NCBI RefSeq assembly: GCF_005217525.1
Contig: NZ_PNXQ01000012.1
Location: 284,400 to 348,399 of the forward strand
DNA from: Paenibacillus terrae
GTDB taxonomy: Bacteria; Bacillota; Bacilli; Paenibacillales; Paenibacillaceae
Length of the DNA stretch: 64,000 bases
Reading direction: 5' to 3'
Shown piece after piece: positions 61,717-64,000 of the stretch. A program made the position numbers and the translations under genes. Position 1 is the stretch's first letter. Each line of letters starts with the position of its first letter. Under the pieces are notes generated by a model. It ran no database searches, was not told the origin of the DNA, and saw only the letters and a program-made list of their open reading frames with translations.

Positions 61717-62988
61717 ATGAAAAAAATTCAAACCTGGAACGTCGGAAGATGGAGAAGAAAGGGCCTTGAAATTTTGGCTATGGGACATACGCTTGTGCTG
61801 CTTATTATGGGCTCGGCGCTTTTATTTGTTGTATTGGGGCTTGGAGGCCTGGCGGAAAATCGTTTGCAAACGTCTCCGGTGTCTTCGATGAAAGGATTTG
61901 CAGGTTCGGTTTCCAGTGGTTTTTTTGCGGACATGCTCGGCATGGAAGTACCTCATTTGGCACAGAAGAAGCAACAATCTTCGTTGTCGGGTGAGCAATG
62001 GTCTCCTTTTATTTTCCAAATGCTTACAGGTTTTAATCCACAGGACCCCAAAAGTCTCATTGCTCGTGAAATTCCTGGTATGTCTGCGGGTACGCCTGTC
62101 TTGCTGCGCAAGGGCTCAGGGAACAACAAGGTGGAGGCACCTACGGATTATCAACCCGATCAGGGAACAACGGATGCTCCCGGCGGCCCTGATGCTGCTG
62201 CAGACCCACCGAACAATAGTTCTACAACGCCAAATCTTCCGACAACGCCAGAAACGGACCCTGCGCAAGAGGATGATCCGAGTGATACAGCAGTCAAAGG
62301 TGCCAAGCGTATATTAATCTACCATTCTCACCCGAGAGAGGCATATAACCCTTTGCTCAGTAAAACCACCTCCAATCCCAATTCTGGCTCAAAATCAGCC
62401 AATGTGTCGAGAGTAGGAGATTTTGTAAAAAAGAGATTGGAGAAACAAGGGATAGCTACTTTGCATGTGAACAAGGACTATGCCAAAACCGTTCAAAATT
62501 ACAATTGGAATTATTCCTATAAATATTCGCGTGAAACAGTCAAGGAAGCGTTGGCTGGAAATAAAAGCCTAACCTATCTGCTTGATATCCACAGAGATTC
62601 TCAACGTCACGGCAAAACAACAGCAACGATAAACGGACTTTCATATGCCAAGGTGTATTTTATTATCGGCCATGACAACAAAAACTGGCGCAAAAATGAA
62701 GCTTTCGCCGCTCGTATTCATGAGAAGCTGGAAAAGTCGTATCACGGCGTTTCCCGTGGGGTATGGGGGAAGGATGGTGGTAAAGGCAACAACGGTGAGT
62801 ACAATCAGAGCTTGTCCTCTCATAGTATTTTGATCGAAATTGGTGGGGTTGATAATACAGAGGAAGAATTGGAACGTACCTCTGACGTTCTGGCAGATAT
62901 GATTGGAGAGGTGTACTGGGAGGATCAGAAAGCCCAGAAAGCGGGTACTAACGTATCCGATACGAAAAAGAGCAACGGTGGCAATTAA
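61717..62988 (+). CDS. spoIIP: Stage II sporulation protein P
   Basis: 423 residues. One N-terminal membrane segment (~20-45, GHTLVLLIMGSALLFVVLGL), a Pro/Asp/Thr-rich linker (~145-190), then the catalytic SpoIIP domain: ILIYHSHPREAYNP, SLTYLLDIHRDSQRHGKTTA and HSILIEIGGVDNTEEELERT. SpoIIP is the amidase and endopeptidase of the engulfment machine with SpoIID and SpoIIM in the mother cell. AAGGAGG precedes the ATG 61717. Order gpr-spoIIP-yqxA-lepA equals that of B. subtilis. Confidence 0.95.
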   Translation: MKKIQTWNVGRWRRKGLEILAMGHTLVLLIMGSALLFVVLGLGGLAENRLQTSPVSSMKGFAGSVSSGFFADMLGMEVPHLAQKKQQSSLSGEQWSPFIFQMLTGFNPQDPKSLIAREIPGMSAGTPVLLRKGSGNNKVEAPTDYQPDQGTTDAPGGPDAAADPPNNSSTTPNLPTTPETDPAQEDDPSDTAVKGAKRILIYHSHPREAYNPLLSKTTSNPNSGSKSANVSRVGDFVKKRLEKQGIATLHVNKDYAKTVQNYNWNYSYKYSRETVKEALAGNKSLTYLLDIHRDSQRHGKTTATINGLSYAKVYFIIGHDNKNWRKNEAFAARIHEKLEKSYHGVSRGVWGKDGGKGNNGEYNQSLSSHSILIEIGGVDNTEEELERTSDVLADMIGEVYWEDQKAQKAGTNVSDTKKSNGGN

Positions 62989-63015
62989 TTGAGGCGGCGG
63001 AAAGGAGGAAATGCA

Positions 63016-63525
63016 ATGTCCGGACATTTTCGTAAAAAAGCGCTTGGATTTGTACTTCTGATGGGGGCGGGAGTTCTGCTCGGCATGCAGTTGGCAGGCT
63101 CTGGCTTACGCTCTGTATATGGACCAGAGTGGGCTGGGGACCCGGTTCAAAGCGGGGTTCAGCAGAAAGTCGGATATGAGCAGACGCTTATTGAAGACAC
63201 ACCGGCAGCGGATGTTCGTACTTATACCCGTGCGTATAACGGAAATGGCAACGTCGTAATGGAGTCGGGAACAGGAGCCGTTGCGAGCGAAGCTGATGCA
63301 AAAGAACGAAGTAAGGCCCAAACTACTGGCGAGACCCCTCAATGGTATTCAACTGCACAGGGTGCCAATTCACAGGGCCTGGAGACACCGCGTGAACTGT
63401 TGGCGGTCAAGGCAGAGCAAGCCTCGGTGGATACCATGGCAGACAAAACGGCCGGACTGCTGCAAAACCTGTCGAGACAGGGTATTCGCTGGGTTGTGTC
63501 TGTTTTTGACGGAGTGACGGAATAG
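63016..63525 (+). CDS. yqxA: YqxA-like (DUF3679) protein, 169 aa
   Basis: One membrane segment near the N terminus (HFRKKALGFVLLMGAGVLLG) and an extracytoplasmic remainder rich in Glu/Ala/Thr, ending with a short amphipathic part (TAGLLQNLSRQGIRWVVSVF). Identity rests on position between spoIIP and lepA plus the membrane-anchor layout of DUF3679. AAAGGAGG at 63001-63008 sets ATG 63016; an earlier in-frame GTG/TTG region lies before the SD. Function unknown, presumed sporulation-linked. Confidence 0.75.
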   Translation: MSGHFRKKALGFVLLMGAGVLLGMQLAGSGLRSVYGPEWAGDPVQSGVQQKVGYEQTLIEDTPAADVRTYTRAYNGNGNVVMESGTGAVASEADAKERSKAQTTGETPQWYSTAQGANSQGLETPRELLAVKAEQASVDTMADKTAGLLQNLSRQGIRWVVSVFDGVTE

Positions 63526-63596
63526 AAATATTGCTGACCCCCCATACAACTGCTATAATAAGCTGATTGACACTAGGCATTGTGTGGGGGTAAGGC

Positions 63597-64000
63597 ATGA
63601 CTGACATTTTGGCAAGACAACGTAAAATTCGGAACTTTAGTATCATTGCACATATAGACCACGGTAAATCCACGCTGGCTGACCGGATTTTGGAATACAC
63701 CGGTGCACTCACATCCCGTGAAATGCAGGAGCAAGTGCTTGATCAGATGGATCTGGAACGGGAGCGCGGGATTACAATCAAGCTCCAGGCAGTGCGACTC
63801 ACTTATAAGGCCGATGACGGCGAAGAGTACATTTTGAATTTGATTGATACACCTGGACACGTCGATTTTACGTATGAGGTTTCCCGCAGTTTGGCGGCCT
63901 GCGAAGGTGCTCTGCTGGTTGTAGATGCTGCACAGGGCATTGAAGCGCAGACATTGGCTAACGTATATTTGGCGTTGGACAACAATTTGGAGATTCTGCC
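63597..64000 (+). CDS. lepA: Elongation factor 4 (LepA), 5' part
   Basis: The first 134 codons of LepA; the gene runs off the window. [20 protein letters not shown] leads to the G1 motif [10 protein letters not shown], then [11 protein letters not shown] and the G3 motif DTPGHVDF. LepA is a translational GTPase that back-translocates or aids ribosome assembly. ATG 63597 follows GGGGGTAAGGC. Confidence 0.95.
   Translation, partial: MTDILARQRKIRNFSIIAHIDHGKSTLADRILEYTGALTSREMQEQVLDQMDLERERGITIKLQAVRLTYKADDGEEYILNLIDTPGHVDFTYEVSRSLAACEGALLVVDAAQGIEAQTLANVYLALDNNLEIL

Overview
The window looks like chromosome of a spore-forming, low-to-mid GC Firmicute of the Paenibacillus type (P. polymyxa group is my best guess). 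The evidence is sigK, spoVAC-AD-AE, gpr, spoIIP, a nucB-like nuclease, an SLH-anchored surface protein, a bacterial expansin and the Bacillales gene orders yqeG-yqeH-aroE-yqeI-nadD-yqeK-rsfS, comER/comEA-EB-EC and holA-rpsT-gpr-spoIIP-yqxA-lepA. No rRNA or tRNA gene was seen.

Positions 1-5150 are an accessory region. It holds the tail of one CRISPR array, a five-repeat array (329-640) and a seven-repeat array (3490-5153), all with type I-C-like repeats. Two of them have a conserved leader hairpin, and no cas gene is in the window. Between the arrays lie a small HTH regulator with a large palindromic operator, a hypothetical protein, a 37-residue holin-like toxin, a frameshifted small gene and a lipoprotein. 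The third array is split inside a repeat by a 1227-bp IS3/IS150-type insertion sequence with a 3-bp target duplication. One of its spacers encodes the same peptide as the core of the nucB-like gene that lies 15 kb away in this window.

Positions 5.4-15.1 kb encode secreted and surface proteins: two tandem paralogues with duplicated 5' regions, an unknown 292-residue protein, a 1531-residue Ig-like/FN3/SLH protein and a discoidin-like protein. Positions 15.2-19.4 kb form a segment bounded by two copies of a ~117-bp repeat in inverted orientation. It contains a TetR regulator and hydrolase, sigK, a divergent nucB, and a decayed second copy of sigK. Positions 19.4-33.5 kb are mixed: a TudS-like protein, a YdcF-like protein, an EamA transporter, a sugar-type ABC importer with an AraC-type membrane regulator, an expansin, an iron alcohol dehydrogenase, a YdjM-like protein and an M42 peptidase.

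From 33.7 kb to the end the window is mostly core genome: spoVA genes; a MoxR-DUF58-transglutaminase operon; the yqe/nadD/rsfS operon (with a cvfB-like gene inserted); T-box-controlled leuS; competence genes comER, comEA, comEB, comEC; a Fur-regulated siderophore-binding lipoprotein; an ECF sigma/anti-sigma pair; holA; rpsT; and the gpr-spoIIP-yqxA-lepA sporulation/translation cluster, with lepA running off the end. Coding starts were chosen from Shine-Dalgarno position wherever the longest open frame began inside or upstream of the SD.
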